The notes under the pieces are model-generated. The model ran no database searches. It was not told the DNA's origin and saw only the letters and a list, made by a program, of their open reading frames with translations. Positions 7,298 to 15,066 of a DNA stretch of 18,201 nucleotides are shown one piece after another. The stretch is taken from assembly GCA_002496395.1 (NCBI GenBank), contig DAJQ01000004.1, forward strand, positions 13,460-31,660, given 5' to 3'. The position numbers and the translations under genes are program-made. The stretch comes from Methanocorpusculaceae archaeon UBA456 (GTDB lineage Archaea > Halobacteriota > Methanomicrobia > Methanomicrobiales > Methanocorpusculaceae). Position 1 is the first letter of the stretch, and the number at the start of each line of letters is the position of its first letter.

Positions 7298-8176
7298 CTA
7301 CCGTTCCGCCCCCTCAAGAAACGCCGAGAGCACCGCCATATACTCCTCTTCCGCTTCCAGGAAATGCATATGCGAGGCCCCGGCAAAGACCTTCATCACC
7401 GCTCCGCGAGTCAGATCGGCATAATCCCGGACGGTAAGCGGTGTCGCCTCATCGAACTCGCCGCAGGTATAGAGGATGGGCAGCCGGAGCCCCGGCAGCA
7501 GACCCGTCTTATCGATGTGCCGGAGACTCCCCCGGACCGTGAACTCAGACGGCCCCCACATCGCCATGTAGATCGGGACAGCCATATGGTCGAACATCCG
7601 GTTCAGGCAGTCCGGCCAGGGATCCATCCGGCAGAGGTGGCGGCGGTAATACTCCATCATAGCCTCCTGGTATGCGGGCGAATCATAGACCTCGCATGAC
7701 TCATGCATCTCGATCACCGCCCGCATATCCGGAGGCATCCCGGCGAGCAGCCGCCGCTGGTCCGCTTCCCAGCGTGGCGACGAGATCAGAGGGCCGGCAA
7801 GAATGATTGAAGCAACACCATCCTGCCCGTATTTCTCGATATACGCAGCCACCACCATCGCCCCGAATGAATGGCCGAGAAGATGAACCCGTTCGGGAGC
7901 AAGCGCTGAAATGACCGCATGCAGCTCATCTGCAAACCGCTCAAGCCTCAGCAGCAAATCATCCATGGGTGCAGGCGACCGGTACGATCCGAGCTGGTCA
8001 TAGCAGATCACCGGCCGGTTTGCAGCCAGCGCAACGAATGGCTCAAATGCATCAGAGCTCCCCCCCGGCCCGCCATGTACCAGGATCAGCGGGATGCCCT
8101 CCTTCTCACTGCCTGCAACACAGTACGTGACCTCCCCTCCCGGGACAGTGACCGTGCCTTTTGTCCGGGTGTACAT
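7298..8176 (-). CDS. Alpha/beta hydrolase of the proline iminopeptidase (peptidase S33) family
   Basis: A 292-residue cytoplasmic hydrolase. The HGGPG motif at 34-38 forms the oxyanion hole and is typical of proline iminopeptidases and tricorn-interacting factor F1. The nucleophile elbow GHSFG (101-105) gives Ser103; the acid is Asp242 in GEFDEATP, and the base His269 in GASHMHF. A cap domain with MWGPSEF (207-213) lies between. The triad is complete and length is normal, so the protein should be active, cleaving N-terminal residues from short peptides; other amide or ester substrates are possible within this family. No signal peptide. A TATA box at 8198-8206 lies about 27 bases upstream of the ATG, so the mRNA is probably leaderless. 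It is transcribed alone, divergently from the SdpI-family gene. Confidence 0.88.
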   Translation of the reverse strand: MYTRTKGTVTVPGGEVTYCVAGSEKEGIPLILVHGGPGGSSDAFEPFVALAANRPVICYDQLGSYRSPAPMDDLLLRLERFADELHAVISALAPERVHLLGHSFGAMVVAAYIEKYGQDGVASIILAGPLISSPRWEADQRRLLAGMPPDMRAVIEMHESCEVYDSPAYQEAMMEYYRRHLCRMDPWPDCLNRMFDHMAVPIYMAMWGPSEFTVRGSLRHIDKTGLLPGLRLPILYTCGEFDEATPLTVRDYADLTRGAVMKVFAGASHMHFLEAEEEYMAVLSAFLEGAER

Positions 8177-8197
8177 GTCAGGTGATTTGGAGTCGTC

Positions 8198-8206
8198 CTA
8201 TAAATC
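8198..8206 (-). promoter_or_regulatory. TATA box of the proline iminopeptidase-like gene
   Basis: On the minus strand the element reads ATTTATAG, centred about 27 bases before the ATG at 8176. This is the canonical distance for transcription to begin at the start codon. No ribosome binding site is present. Confidence 0.6.
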
Positions 8207-8293
8207 ACTTGAGTATGATTCACCCTCCCATCCTCCAGGTACGCCGAAACAGTACCCCTTTTGAAGGTGTGAGATCAATACAATGACATCACG

Positions 8294-8932
8294 ATGGAAG
8301 CCTACCGGATCGCCACACTGATCATCATCGCCGCATCTCTCCTCACAGCAGTCCTCGTCTACCCTGCTGCCCCGGAGCAGATCCCGACCCACTGGAATCT
8401 CGGAGGCGAGCCTGATGCATGGTCTGATACAGCATACGGGCTCGCGATCATCCCGGCAATCCTCATTGTAACGGCTCTCATCTTCGGAGCCATGCTGAAG
8501 TATATCGGCTCCGGCGATACAAAGACACGGAGAGCAACCGGCTGGTTCATCGTCATGGTGCTCGCCCTCCTCTTTGGCATCCAGATCTTTGAGAGCCTGA
8601 CCGTCCTCGGCTACCCGGTTGACCCGGCACTCTTCTTCCCCATCCTCTTCGCCCTTTTCTACCTCGGACTCTCGATCCTCCTCCCACGGATCATGAAGAG
8701 GAATAAGATGATGGGGATTAGGACCCCCTGGACCATGAGGAGCGAGGAGGTCTGGGTCCGGACACACCAGAGGAGCGCAAATGTCCTGCGTATCGCCGCA
8801 GGCCTCACCCTCTTTGGCGTCTTCTATCCCAATCATATCTTCCTCTTTATTATCATCCCCGCCATCCTGGCCCTCATCTGGCTTGTCATCATCAGTTACC
8901 TGGAGTATAAAAACCTCAGGGAGATGCCATGA
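8294..8932 (+). CDS. DUF1648/SdpI-family integral membrane protein
   Basis: A 212-residue membrane protein. After the first helix (7-25) comes PEQIPTHWNLGGEPDAWSD (27-45), the signature of DUF1648. Further helices are at about 48-68, 82-104, 111-130, 166-186 and 189-205. Between helices four and five is MGIRTPWTMRSEEVWVRTH (140-158), the signature of the SdpI family. In Bacillus, SdpI gives immunity to the SdpC killing peptide; most relatives, including archaeal ones, have unknown function, so no immunity role is claimed. The ATG at 8294 is used; upstream there is only a weak GGTG. The last four bases (ATGA) overlap the recQ start, so the two are co-transcribed. Confidence 0.88.
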   Translation: MEAYRIATLIIIAASLLTAVLVYPAAPEQIPTHWNLGGEPDAWSDTAYGLAIIPAILIVTALIFGAMLKYIGSGDTKTRRATGWFIVMVLALLFGIQIFESLTVLGYPVDPALFFPILFALFYLGLSILLPRIMKRNKMMGIRTPWTMRSEEVWVRTHQRSANVLRIAAGLTLFGVFYPNHIFLFIIIPAILALIWLVIISYLEYKNLREMP

Positions 8933-10401
8933 AGGCAGATGACACCTGCCAGAAGACCCTTGAAGCATTCTTTGGCCACACCACATTCCGGCCAAACCAG
9001 GAGAAGATCGTCGAGGACCTCCTTGCAGGCAGGGACGTCCTCGCCGTCATGGCAACCGGCGGCGGCAAATCCCTCTGCTACCAGCTCCCCGCCGTCCTCC
9101 TCGGTGGCACCACCGTCGTCGTCTCCCCACTTATTGCACTGATGAAAGATCAGGTCGATGATATGAACCGGCAGGGGATCAGTGCGGCACTCCTCACCTC
9201 AAACCAGACCTATGACCAGAGAAAGGCAATCGAAGCCGAACTGCACGACGGATCGATCACGATCCTCTATGTCTCGCCCGAACGCCTGAGCCTGCCGGCA
9301 TTTCAGGAACTCCTCCGCACCATCAACCCGAAGCTCTTCGCAATCGACGAGGCGCACTGCATCTCCCAGTGGGGCCACCAGTTCAGGAAAGACTACCGAT
9401 CCCTCTCCCTCATCCGCGACCTCTTCCCACACACGCCAATCATCGCCCTCACCGCAACCGCAACCGAAGAGGTGCGGGAAGATATCATCGCCCAGCTCCA
9501 TATGAGATCCCCAAACCGGTATGTCGGCGGCTTTGATCGGGAGAACATCACCTATACCGTACTCAATGAAAAACGGGAATCCGAGCGGATACGTCTTCTT
9601 GCACTCCTCATCTCACGGTACTACAGGAGATCAGGGATCATCTACTGCCGTTCCAGAAAATCAGCAGATGAGATTGCAGCAGAACTCAGGAGACGCGATA
9701 TCCGGGCGCTTGCCTACCATGCAGGACTCTCCGGAAACGATCGCTCCCGTATCCAGGACTCTTTCCTCAGGGGCAGAACCCATATCATCTGCGCAACTGT
9801 TGCCTTTGGGATGGGGATCGACAAGCCGGATGTCAGGTTCGTCGTCCATTTCCACCCGCCAAAGGATATCGAATCCTTCTATCAGGAGAGCGGGCGTGCG
9901 GGAAGAGACGGAAAACCCGCCGAATCGCTCCTCTTCTACTCAAATCAGGACTTTGCCATCTCAAGGAAACTGATCGAAAAGGAGTGCACAAGCCAGACTG
10001 ACCTCCAGGTCCGTCTCAAAAAGCTCGATCTGATGCATGCATGGTGCACGAGCACCACCTGCCGCCGCCGGAGCCTCCTCGAGGTCTTTGGAGAAGCGTA
10101 TCCGGAGATTTCCTGCGGAAACTGCGATATCTGTAGATCTGCAGCCATAAACCTGGAAGACCGGATACACAAGGGTATTGAATCCATATCCGGCCGTTTT
10201 GGGGTTGATACCGCTGCAGCCATTCTTACCGGATCATCAAAAACAGATGCCCATAGCCACCTCCCGGCATTTGGTATCGCATCGAAATGGCCTGAGGATG
10301 AGGTGAAACGATCAATTCACGCCCTCATCAGGGATAAAAAACTCATGCTCTCCGGAAACATGCGGGTGAAGACGGCACCAAAGAAGAAGAGACGGGGCTG
10401 A
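8929..10401 (+). CDS. recQ: RecQ-family ATP-dependent DNA helicase
   Basis: A 490-residue 3'-5' DNA helicase for repair and restart of replication. Motifs in order: FRPNQ (20-24, the RecQ-specific motif 0), Walker A ATGGGKS (42-48), DEAH (140-143) followed by the aromatic loop CISQWGHQF, ALTATAT (173-179), YCRSRKSADEIA (239-250), YHAGLS (263-268), ATVAFGMGIDKPDVR (289-303) and QESGRAGRDG (319-328). A zinc site follows: Cys373 or 378, 396, 399 and 402. After it comes a short winged-helix-like tail ending in a basic KKKRR patch; there is no HRDC domain, as in many short RecQ proteins. One oddity is Gln instead of the usual Asp in WGHDF. The start ATG overlaps the SdpI-family stop. AT-rich sequence follows the stop and carries the trpB2 promoter. 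Confidence 0.95.
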   Translation: MKADDTCQKTLEAFFGHTTFRPNQEKIVEDLLAGRDVLAVMATGGGKSLCYQLPAVLLGGTTVVVSPLIALMKDQVDDMNRQGISAALLTSNQTYDQRKAIEAELHDGSITILYVSPERLSLPAFQELLRTINPKLFAIDEAHCISQWGHQFRKDYRSLSLIRDLFPHTPIIALTATATEEVREDIIAQLHMRSPNRYVGGFDRENITYTVLNEKRESERIRLLALLISRYYRRSGIIYCRSRKSADEIAAELRRRDIRALAYHAGLSGNDRSRIQDSFLRGRTHIICATVAFGMGIDKPDVRFVVHFHPPKDIESFYQESGRAGRDGKPAESLLFYSNQDFAISRKLIEKECTSQTDLQVRLKKLDLMHAWCTSTTCRRRSLLEVFGEAYPEISCGNCDICRSAAINLEDRIHKGIESISGRFGVDTAAAILTGSSKTDAHSHLPAFGIASKWPEDEVKRSIHALIRDKKLMLSGNMRVKTAPKKKRRG

Positions 10402-10410
10402 TCTGAGATA

Positions 10411-10457
10411 CTTTTATTACTTTGATGTACATATTCATACATTACAGAACAATGATG
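10411..10457 (+). promoter_or_regulatory. trpB2 promoter with TGTACA (TRP box-like) element
   Basis: The TATA box CTTTTAT is at 10411-10417. TGTACA lies at 10426-10431, and together with TACA at 10438-10441 it gives TGTA-N8-TACA. A CATACAT/ATGTATG inverted pair follows (about 10436-10462). With start about 26 bases after the TATA centre, the TGTACA would sit just upstream of the transcription start, where a bound protein would block polymerase. TGTACA is the published TRP box bound by TrpY in Methanothermobacter, which also controls trpB2 there. A second, matching promoter stands at 12955-13001. The GGAGG at 10467-10471 serves the ATG at 10475. Confidence 0.7.
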
Positions 10458-10474
10458 TATGTAATTGGAGGAAT

Positions 10475-11839
10475 ATGATGCAGACCAAGATCTACCTCGA
10501 CGAGGAGAGCCTCCCAAAGACCTGGTACAATATCCAGGCGGATCTCCCCTCCCCCCTTGACCCGCCGCTCCATCCGGGGACCGGAAAGCCGGCAGGCCCT
10601 GAAGATTTAGCCCCCATCTTTCCGATGGAGCTGATCGGCCAGGAGATGAGCCAGCAGAGAAATATCCAGATCCCCGATGAGGTTCGGGAGATCCTCCGGA
10701 TCTGGAGGCCTTCCCCCCTGATCCGGGCCCACCGGCTTGAGAAGTTCTTAAAGACGCCTGCAAAGATCTACTACAAATGGGAAGGTGTCAGCCCCGCAGG
10801 CAGCCATAAGCCGAATACCGCTGTTCCCCAGGCATACTACAATATGAAGGAAGGGATCGAGCGGATCGCAACCGAGACCGGCGCCGGCCAGTGGGGATCC
10901 GCCCTCGCCTTTGCAACGAGCCTCTTTGATCTCGAATGTATCGTCTACATGGTCAGTTCGAGTTACTACCATAAGCCCTACCGGAAATCGATGATGCAGG
11001 TCTGGGGTGCAGAATGTATCCCAAGCCCCAGCCCACGAACTGCGTCAGGACGGGCCGTCCTGGAGAAAGATCCGAACACCTCGGGATCGCTTGGGATCGC
11101 CATCTCAGAAGCAGTCGAGGATGCAGCCACCCATGCAAACACCCACTACTCACTCGGTTCAGTCTTGAACCATGTCTGCCTCCACCAGACGATCATGGGG
11201 CTTGAGGCACGCGAGCAGCTTGCGATGGAGGAGCTCTACCCCGATGTCGTCATCGGTAGTGTTGGCGGGGGATCGAACTTTGCCGGGATCAGCTTCCCCT
11301 TCGCAGGCGATATCCTCACCGGAAAGAAGAAAGATACCGAGATCATCGGTGTGGAACCGGCTGCCTGCCCGACACTGACACGGGGGCTCTTTGAGTACGA
11401 CTACGGCGATGTTGCAGGACTCACCCCGATGCTGAAGATGTACACCCTCGGCCACGACTTCATCCCCCCAGCACTCCATGCAGGGGGGCTCCGGTACCAT
11501 GGTGACTCGCCGATCGTCTCCCGCCTCGTCCATGACGGGATCATCACGCCACGAAGTTACCTCCAGAACGAGGTCTTTGAAGCGGCCATCACCTTTGCCC
11601 GCACTGAAGGGATCATCATCGCACCCGAGGCAGCACATGCGGTGAAAGGCGCAATCGATGTCGCCCTCGAATGCAGGAAGACCGGTGATCCGAAGACGAT
11701 CCTCTTCTGCAACTCCGGCCACGGCCACTTCGATATGACCGCATATGATGCCTACCATGCAGGCGAGATCATCGATTATGACTGCCCGGACGACCTGATC
11801 AAAGAATCCCTCGCAAATCTCCCGAAACAGAGAGGATGA
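10475..11839 (+). CDS. trpB2: Tryptophan synthase beta chain, TrpB2 type
   Basis: A 454-residue PLP enzyme that joins indole and serine to make tryptophan. The PLP lysine is Lys112 in GSHKPNTA (109-116); ETGAGQWG (134-141) contains catalytic Glu134; the phosphate-binding loop is GGGSN (264-268); a further conserved PEAAHA stretch is near 388. The extended N-terminus (1-90) and the GAGQWG motif mark the TrpB2 class, which usually acts without TrpA and can use free indole. No trpA or other trp gene is nearby, which supports an indole-salvage role. The ATG at 10475 follows GGAGG by three bases; the ATG at 10478 is an equal choice with better spacing. Its stop overlaps the next start (ATGA), so it is co-transcribed with the ATP-NAD kinase family gene. 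The promoter carries a TRP box-like element. Confidence 0.95.
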   Translation: MMQTKIYLDEESLPKTWYNIQADLPSPLDPPLHPGTGKPAGPEDLAPIFPMELIGQEMSQQRNIQIPDEVREILRIWRPSPLIRAHRLEKFLKTPAKIYYKWEGVSPAGSHKPNTAVPQAYYNMKEGIERIATETGAGQWGSALAFATSLFDLECIVYMVSSSYYHKPYRKSMMQVWGAECIPSPSPRTASGRAVLEKDPNTSGSLGIAISEAVEDAATHANTHYSLGSVLNHVCLHQTIMGLEAREQLAMEELYPDVVIGSVGGGSNFAGISFPFAGDILTGKKKDTEIIGVEPAACPTLTRGLFEYDYGDVAGLTPMLKMYTLGHDFIPPALHAGGLRYHGDSPIVSRLVHDGIITPRSYLQNEVFEAAITFARTEGIIIAPEAAHAVKGAIDVALECRKTGDPKTILFCNSGHGHFDMTAYDAYHAGEIIDYDCPDDLIKESLANLPKQRG

Positions 11840-12942
11840 CACCGACTATCGGGCTCCTGATCAACCCGATCGCAGGGATGGGGGGCACCGTCGGGCTGAA
11901 AGGAACCGACGGCCTCTCTGACGTTGCGCTGGCACGGGGGGCGACCCCCAGATCCGCCATCCGGACGAAAGAGACCCTCTCTCTCGTACGGCATGACACA
12001 CTCTCATTCCTCACCGCCTCGGGCGCAATGGGCGAGGACGCACTCAGGGAATGCGGGATCACTGAGATCACCGTACTCTATACATGCAGTAAGCCAACGA
12101 CCGCAGACGATACCCGCCGTGTCGCAGCCGCATTCAAAGAGGCAGGAGCAGACTTAATCGTCTTTGCCGGGGGTGACGGCACTGCACGTGACATCCTCTC
12201 AGTGGTGGGAAGAACGATCCCCATCCTCGGGATACCGGCGGGTGTGAAGATGTATTCTGCCGTCTTTGCAACCGATCCAATCGCAGCCGCCGCACTGATC
12301 CGGGATGCCGGCACCCTCCCGCTCCGGGATGCCGAGGTACTGGATGTCGATGAGGAGGCCTACCGAACCGGCCGCCTCAGCACCCGGCTCTATGGAATCG
12401 CAACAACGCCGTACCGGGCAGGCTATGTGCAGCATGCAAAAGAGACCGTCTTTCAAACCGGCAGTGAAGAGGAGGATCGGCAGGAGATTGCAAACTTCAT
12501 GGCCGGCGTCCTCGCCTCCCCCCGCCCCTTCATCCTCGGCCCCGGCTCGACGACGGGCGCGATTGCAGATGCGATGGATCTGGAATGCACCCTCCTTGGG
12601 TTCGATGCCTATGCCGGGGGCACACTCACAATCCGTGACGGTGATGCGACTTCTCTCCTGGCATTTCTCCGGGAGAACCCGGATACACGCCTCATCATCA
12701 GCCCGATCGGATCCCAGGGCTTCATCATCGGGAGGGGTACGCAGGTGATCACGCCGGAGATCCTCGGGATCATCGGTGAGAAGAATATCATCGTCGTCGC
12801 AACACCCGGCAAGCTGAGGGCCACGCCGGATCTCCATATCGATTCGGGGGATCGGAATCTCGATGCATCGTTTCCTGATTCGATCCGCGTGATCTGCGGA
12901 TTCGGGCTTGCGGAATGGCGAAAACTCCACCGATCATCCTGA
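11836..12942 (+). CDS. ATP-NAD kinase family protein (COG3199 / AcoX type)
   Basis: A 368-residue cytoplasmic protein of the ATP-NAD/AcoX kinase family. NPIAGMGG is at 10-17 and the diagnostic GGDGTARDI at 112-120, where GGDGT is the nucleotide-binding and catalytic motif of NAD and diacylglycerol kinases. LGIPAGVKMYSAVFA (131-145) and GPGSTTG (near 236-242) are typical of the archaeal COG3199 branch. NAD phosphorylation is the family assumption; members with other substrates exist, so the substrate is open. It overlaps trpB2 by four bases and shares its promoter, which hints at a link to tryptophan supply or simply to redox cofactors. The ATG at 11836 begins MTPTIGLLINP, the expected N-terminus. 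Downstream lies the promoter of the ligase operon. Confidence 0.88.
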   Translation: MTPTIGLLINPIAGMGGTVGLKGTDGLSDVALARGATPRSAIRTKETLSLVRHDTLSFLTASGAMGEDALRECGITEITVLYTCSKPTTADDTRRVAAAFKEAGADLIVFAGGDGTARDILSVVGRTIPILGIPAGVKMYSAVFATDPIAAAALIRDAGTLPLRDAEVLDVDEEAYRTGRLSTRLYGIATTPYRAGYVQHAKETVFQTGSEEEDRQEIANFMAGVLASPRPFILGPGSTTGAIADAMDLECTLLGFDAYAGGTLTIRDGDATSLLAFLRENPDTRLIISPIGSQGFIIGRGTQVITPEILGIIGEKNIIVVATPGKLRATPDLHIDSGDRNLDASFPDSIRVICGFGLAEWRKLHRSS

Positions 12943-12954
12943 TCGAAACCTCCT

Positions 12955-13001
12955 CTTTTATATCATAATTGTACAAATATATACATTATACTACAATAAT
13001 G
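12955..13001 (+). promoter_or_regulatory. Promoter of the ligase/ECF operon, near copy of the trpB2 promoter
   Basis: TATA box CTTTTAT at 12955-12961, then TGTACA at 12970-12975, again 15 bases after the first TATA base. TGTA at 12970 and TACA at 12982-12985 form TGTA-N8-TACA, followed by the shared word ATACATTA. Aligned without gaps to 10411-10457, 34 of 47 bases agree, 25 of 32 from TGTACA onward. This points to one regulator for both operons; TrpY is the candidate. Confidence 0.7.
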
Positions 13002-13012
13002 GAGAATTTCAC

Positions 13013-14542
13013 GTGCCAAACATCACCGCATTTCTTGATATCGGGGCGGCCCGATCCGAAAAAGCCGCCCTGATCGTCCCCACGCGGGGCGAGTCCTATT
13101 CAATGCGGGATCTCCTGGATGCCACCTCTTCTCTTGCCTCCCTCTTCACCAAGCTTGGTGTTGTGAAGGGTGACCGGGTCGTCATCTACCTGGAGAGCTC
13201 CGCTGAGTACCTGATCGGGTACTTTGCGGCATGGCGGGCAGGGGCAGTCGCTGTCCCGACAGGCCGGGTCTATACCAGGGAAGAGCTCGCCTATGCGGTA
13301 GCAAACTCCGGTGCACGTCTTCTCATCACCGACCCGGAGGGGGTGAAGGTGGCAGAGACCATCCCCGGCATCACGATCATCTCAACTCGCGATGCTCCGG
13401 AGGGAACAGTTCCCTGGCCCATGCTGCGGGAGGCAGTACCACAATTCCCCCCCGTCAACTGCTCACCCACCGACCTCTGCCAGATCCAGTATACCTCCGG
13501 TACAACCGGAAGGCCGAAGGGAGCGATGCTTACCCATGGCGGATGGATGGCCGCTCTCGATGCCGAAGCCGAGGCACTCGCCCTCACACCGGATGATGTG
13601 TATCTCGGCATCTACCCGATGGGCCATGTCGGCATCTCATGGGGAATAGCAGCACTGAAGGCGGGGGCCACCTTTGTTGTGATGGAACGCTTCGATCTCG
13701 AAGCCTACCTCACACTCACCGAAGACTACGCAGTCACCGTCCTTGCAGGGATGCCCCCGGTGATCCATTCACTCCTCACCTCGCCGCCAGGAACAGAAGA
13801 GCGGCTTGAATCGGTCCGTGAGATCATCTCCGGCGGCGGGCCGCTCCATCCCGAGGTCTGGAAACCGTTCCATGAACGGTTCGATATCCCGATCATCAAT
13901 GCATACGGCCTCTCGGAGACGATCGTGATCGGGACCGGCACCGCAATCCGGGCAGCAGATTATCCGTTTGCAGACCGGTTCCTCTCGGTCGGCCATCCGG
14001 TCGGGTACTCCGAAGTGAGGATCGTCGATAGCGAGGATCCAAATCAGATCCTCCCGATTGGAGCAGAGGGAGAAGTTGCCCTCCGCGGCCCTGCAGTCGC
14101 CCTTGGGTACTATGGGATGAAAGAGGAGACCGAAGAAGCATTCCTCCCATCTGGCTGGTTTTTGACCGGTGATATCGGGTTCATCGACAGAGAAGGGCGC
14201 CTCTCCATAACAGACCGCAAAAAGGACATGATCATCATGTCGGGATGGAAGATCTACCCGACCGAGGTGGAGGATATCCTCCTCAGGCACCCGGCAATCG
14301 CCGATGCCGCCATCTTCGGAGTTCCAGACCCACGAAGGGGCGAGATCCCGGTCGCAGCAATTGTTCCAGAAGAGGGTGAGACCCTCTCAGAGGATGAGAT
14401 CATCGAATACTGCCGATCCCATCTTGCAGGATACAAGGTGCCGAGGGAAGTATTCGTCACCGATTCCCTTCCCCGGAAGAACGGCTGGAAACTGATGCGG
14501 AAAACACTCAGAGAAGAATTTACCAGAAAGAGATTATCATGA
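13013..14542 (+). CDS. AMP-forming acyl/aryl-CoA ligase (adenylate-forming enzyme)
   Basis: A 509-residue ligase that activates a carboxylic acid as acyl-AMP and then usually as CoA thioester. Motifs: the phosphate loop YTSGTTGRPKG (160-170), YGLSE (298-302), TGD (385-387), DRKKDMI (401-407) and the catalytic lysine in RKNGWKLMRK (Lys493), where the usual PTGK is replaced by NGWK. The GTG at 13013 is chosen as start because GGAG at 13001-13004 is eight bases upstream; the frame is open to a TTG at 12908, but that would run through the promoter. The stop overlaps the next gene (ATGA). Lying first in an operon with an ECF transporter, it probably activates the imported compound. The TRP box-like promoter makes an aryl acid such as indoleacetate a reasonable guess; fatty acids are the alternative. 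Confidence 0.88.
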   Translation: MPNITAFLDIGAARSEKAALIVPTRGESYSMRDLLDATSSLASLFTKLGVVKGDRVVIYLESSAEYLIGYFAAWRAGAVAVPTGRVYTREELAYAVANSGARLLITDPEGVKVAETIPGITIISTRDAPEGTVPWPMLREAVPQFPPVNCSPTDLCQIQYTSGTTGRPKGAMLTHGGWMAALDAEAEALALTPDDVYLGIYPMGHVGISWGIAALKAGATFVVMERFDLEAYLTLTEDYAVTVLAGMPPVIHSLLTSPPGTEERLESVREIISGGGPLHPEVWKPFHERFDIPIINAYGLSETIVIGTGTAIRAADYPFADRFLSVGHPVGYSEVRIVDSEDPNQILPIGAEGEVALRGPAVALGYYGMKEETEEAFLPSGWFLTGDIGFIDREGRLSITDRKKDMIIMSGWKIYPTEVEDILLRHPAIADAAIFGVPDPRRGEIPVAAIVPEEGETLSEDEIIEYCRSHLAGYKVPREVFVTDSLPRKNGWKLMRKTLREEFTRKRLS

Positions 14543-15063
14543 AATCAAGAGATATAGCACTTGTTGGCATCCTGCTTGCAGCAGGAGCCATTGTACGGTA
14601 CATGTCGCTCGTTATACCGGGTCCGATCGTCGCGAACCTGGTGATCGCCTTCTACTCGCTTGCGATCATCCTCGTCGTCCCAAAGATCAGTGAAGCTCTT
14701 GGGATAGGGGTCATCGCCGGCCTGATATCGGCACTGATCAGCCATTCGATCTTCCCGCCTGCAAACCTCATATCCGAGCCGATCGGGGCAATCGTCTGTA
14801 TCCTCGTCTTCATGTCACTGAAAGACAGGATGAAGCTGGCTGCACCAGGGATCACGACCTTCGTTGCGACCCTCGCCTCAGGTCTCTCCTTTGTCGGGGT
14901 CGTCGTCATCCTGCTCCTTGCAGCACCCGGTATGCTCGCACAGGCAGTGACCCTCACCGGCTTTGTGATGGCAGTCGTCCCGATAGTCATCATTACGGCA
15001 GTTGTGAACGGGATCATCGTCTCGATGCTCTACCCCGCCGCCTCACGGGTCCTTGAGAGGTAA
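14539..15063 (+). CDS. ECF transporter substrate-binding membrane component (S component)
   Basis: A 174-residue integral membrane protein with about six helices: roughly 6-25, 30-48, 51-70, 78-96, 103-130 and 137-165. Its size, its short polar N-terminus (MKSRDIALVGILLAAGA) and its place directly before an EcfA and an EcfT gene identify it as the S component, which determines the substrate. The loop VIAGLISALISHSIFPPANLI (58-78) with a Pro-rich turn before the fourth helix recalls the tryptophan transporter TrpP of Firmicutes as I remember it, but this was not searched. Together with the promoter this makes tryptophan or an aromatic compound a candidate substrate; biotin, thiamine and others cannot be excluded. 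Translation is coupled to the ligase by a four-base overlap. Confidence 0.8.
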   Translation: MKSRDIALVGILLAAGAIVRYMSLVIPGPIVANLVIAFYSLAIILVVPKISEALGIGVIAGLISALISHSIFPPANLISEPIGAIVCILVFMSLKDRMKLAAPGITTFVATLASGLSFVGVVVILLLAAPGMLAQAVTLTGFVMAVVPIVIITAVVNGIIVSMLYPAASRVLER

Positions 15064-15066
15064 CCG

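Noticed and set aside
8170..8175. TGTACA at the start codon of the proline iminopeptidase-like gene
   Set aside because: Its distance from the TATA box is about 30 bases, not the spacing of the trpB2 and ligase promoters, and ATG TAC ACC explains it as coding. Copies at 6949-6954 and 11439-11444 lie inside genes and fit chance.
8198..8995. Long minus-strand open frame opposite the SdpI-family gene (265 codons)
   Set aside because: Its translation is Asp/Glu-rich low-complexity, the usual shadow of a hydrophobic gene on the other strand; the SdpI and DUF1648 signatures are on the plus strand.
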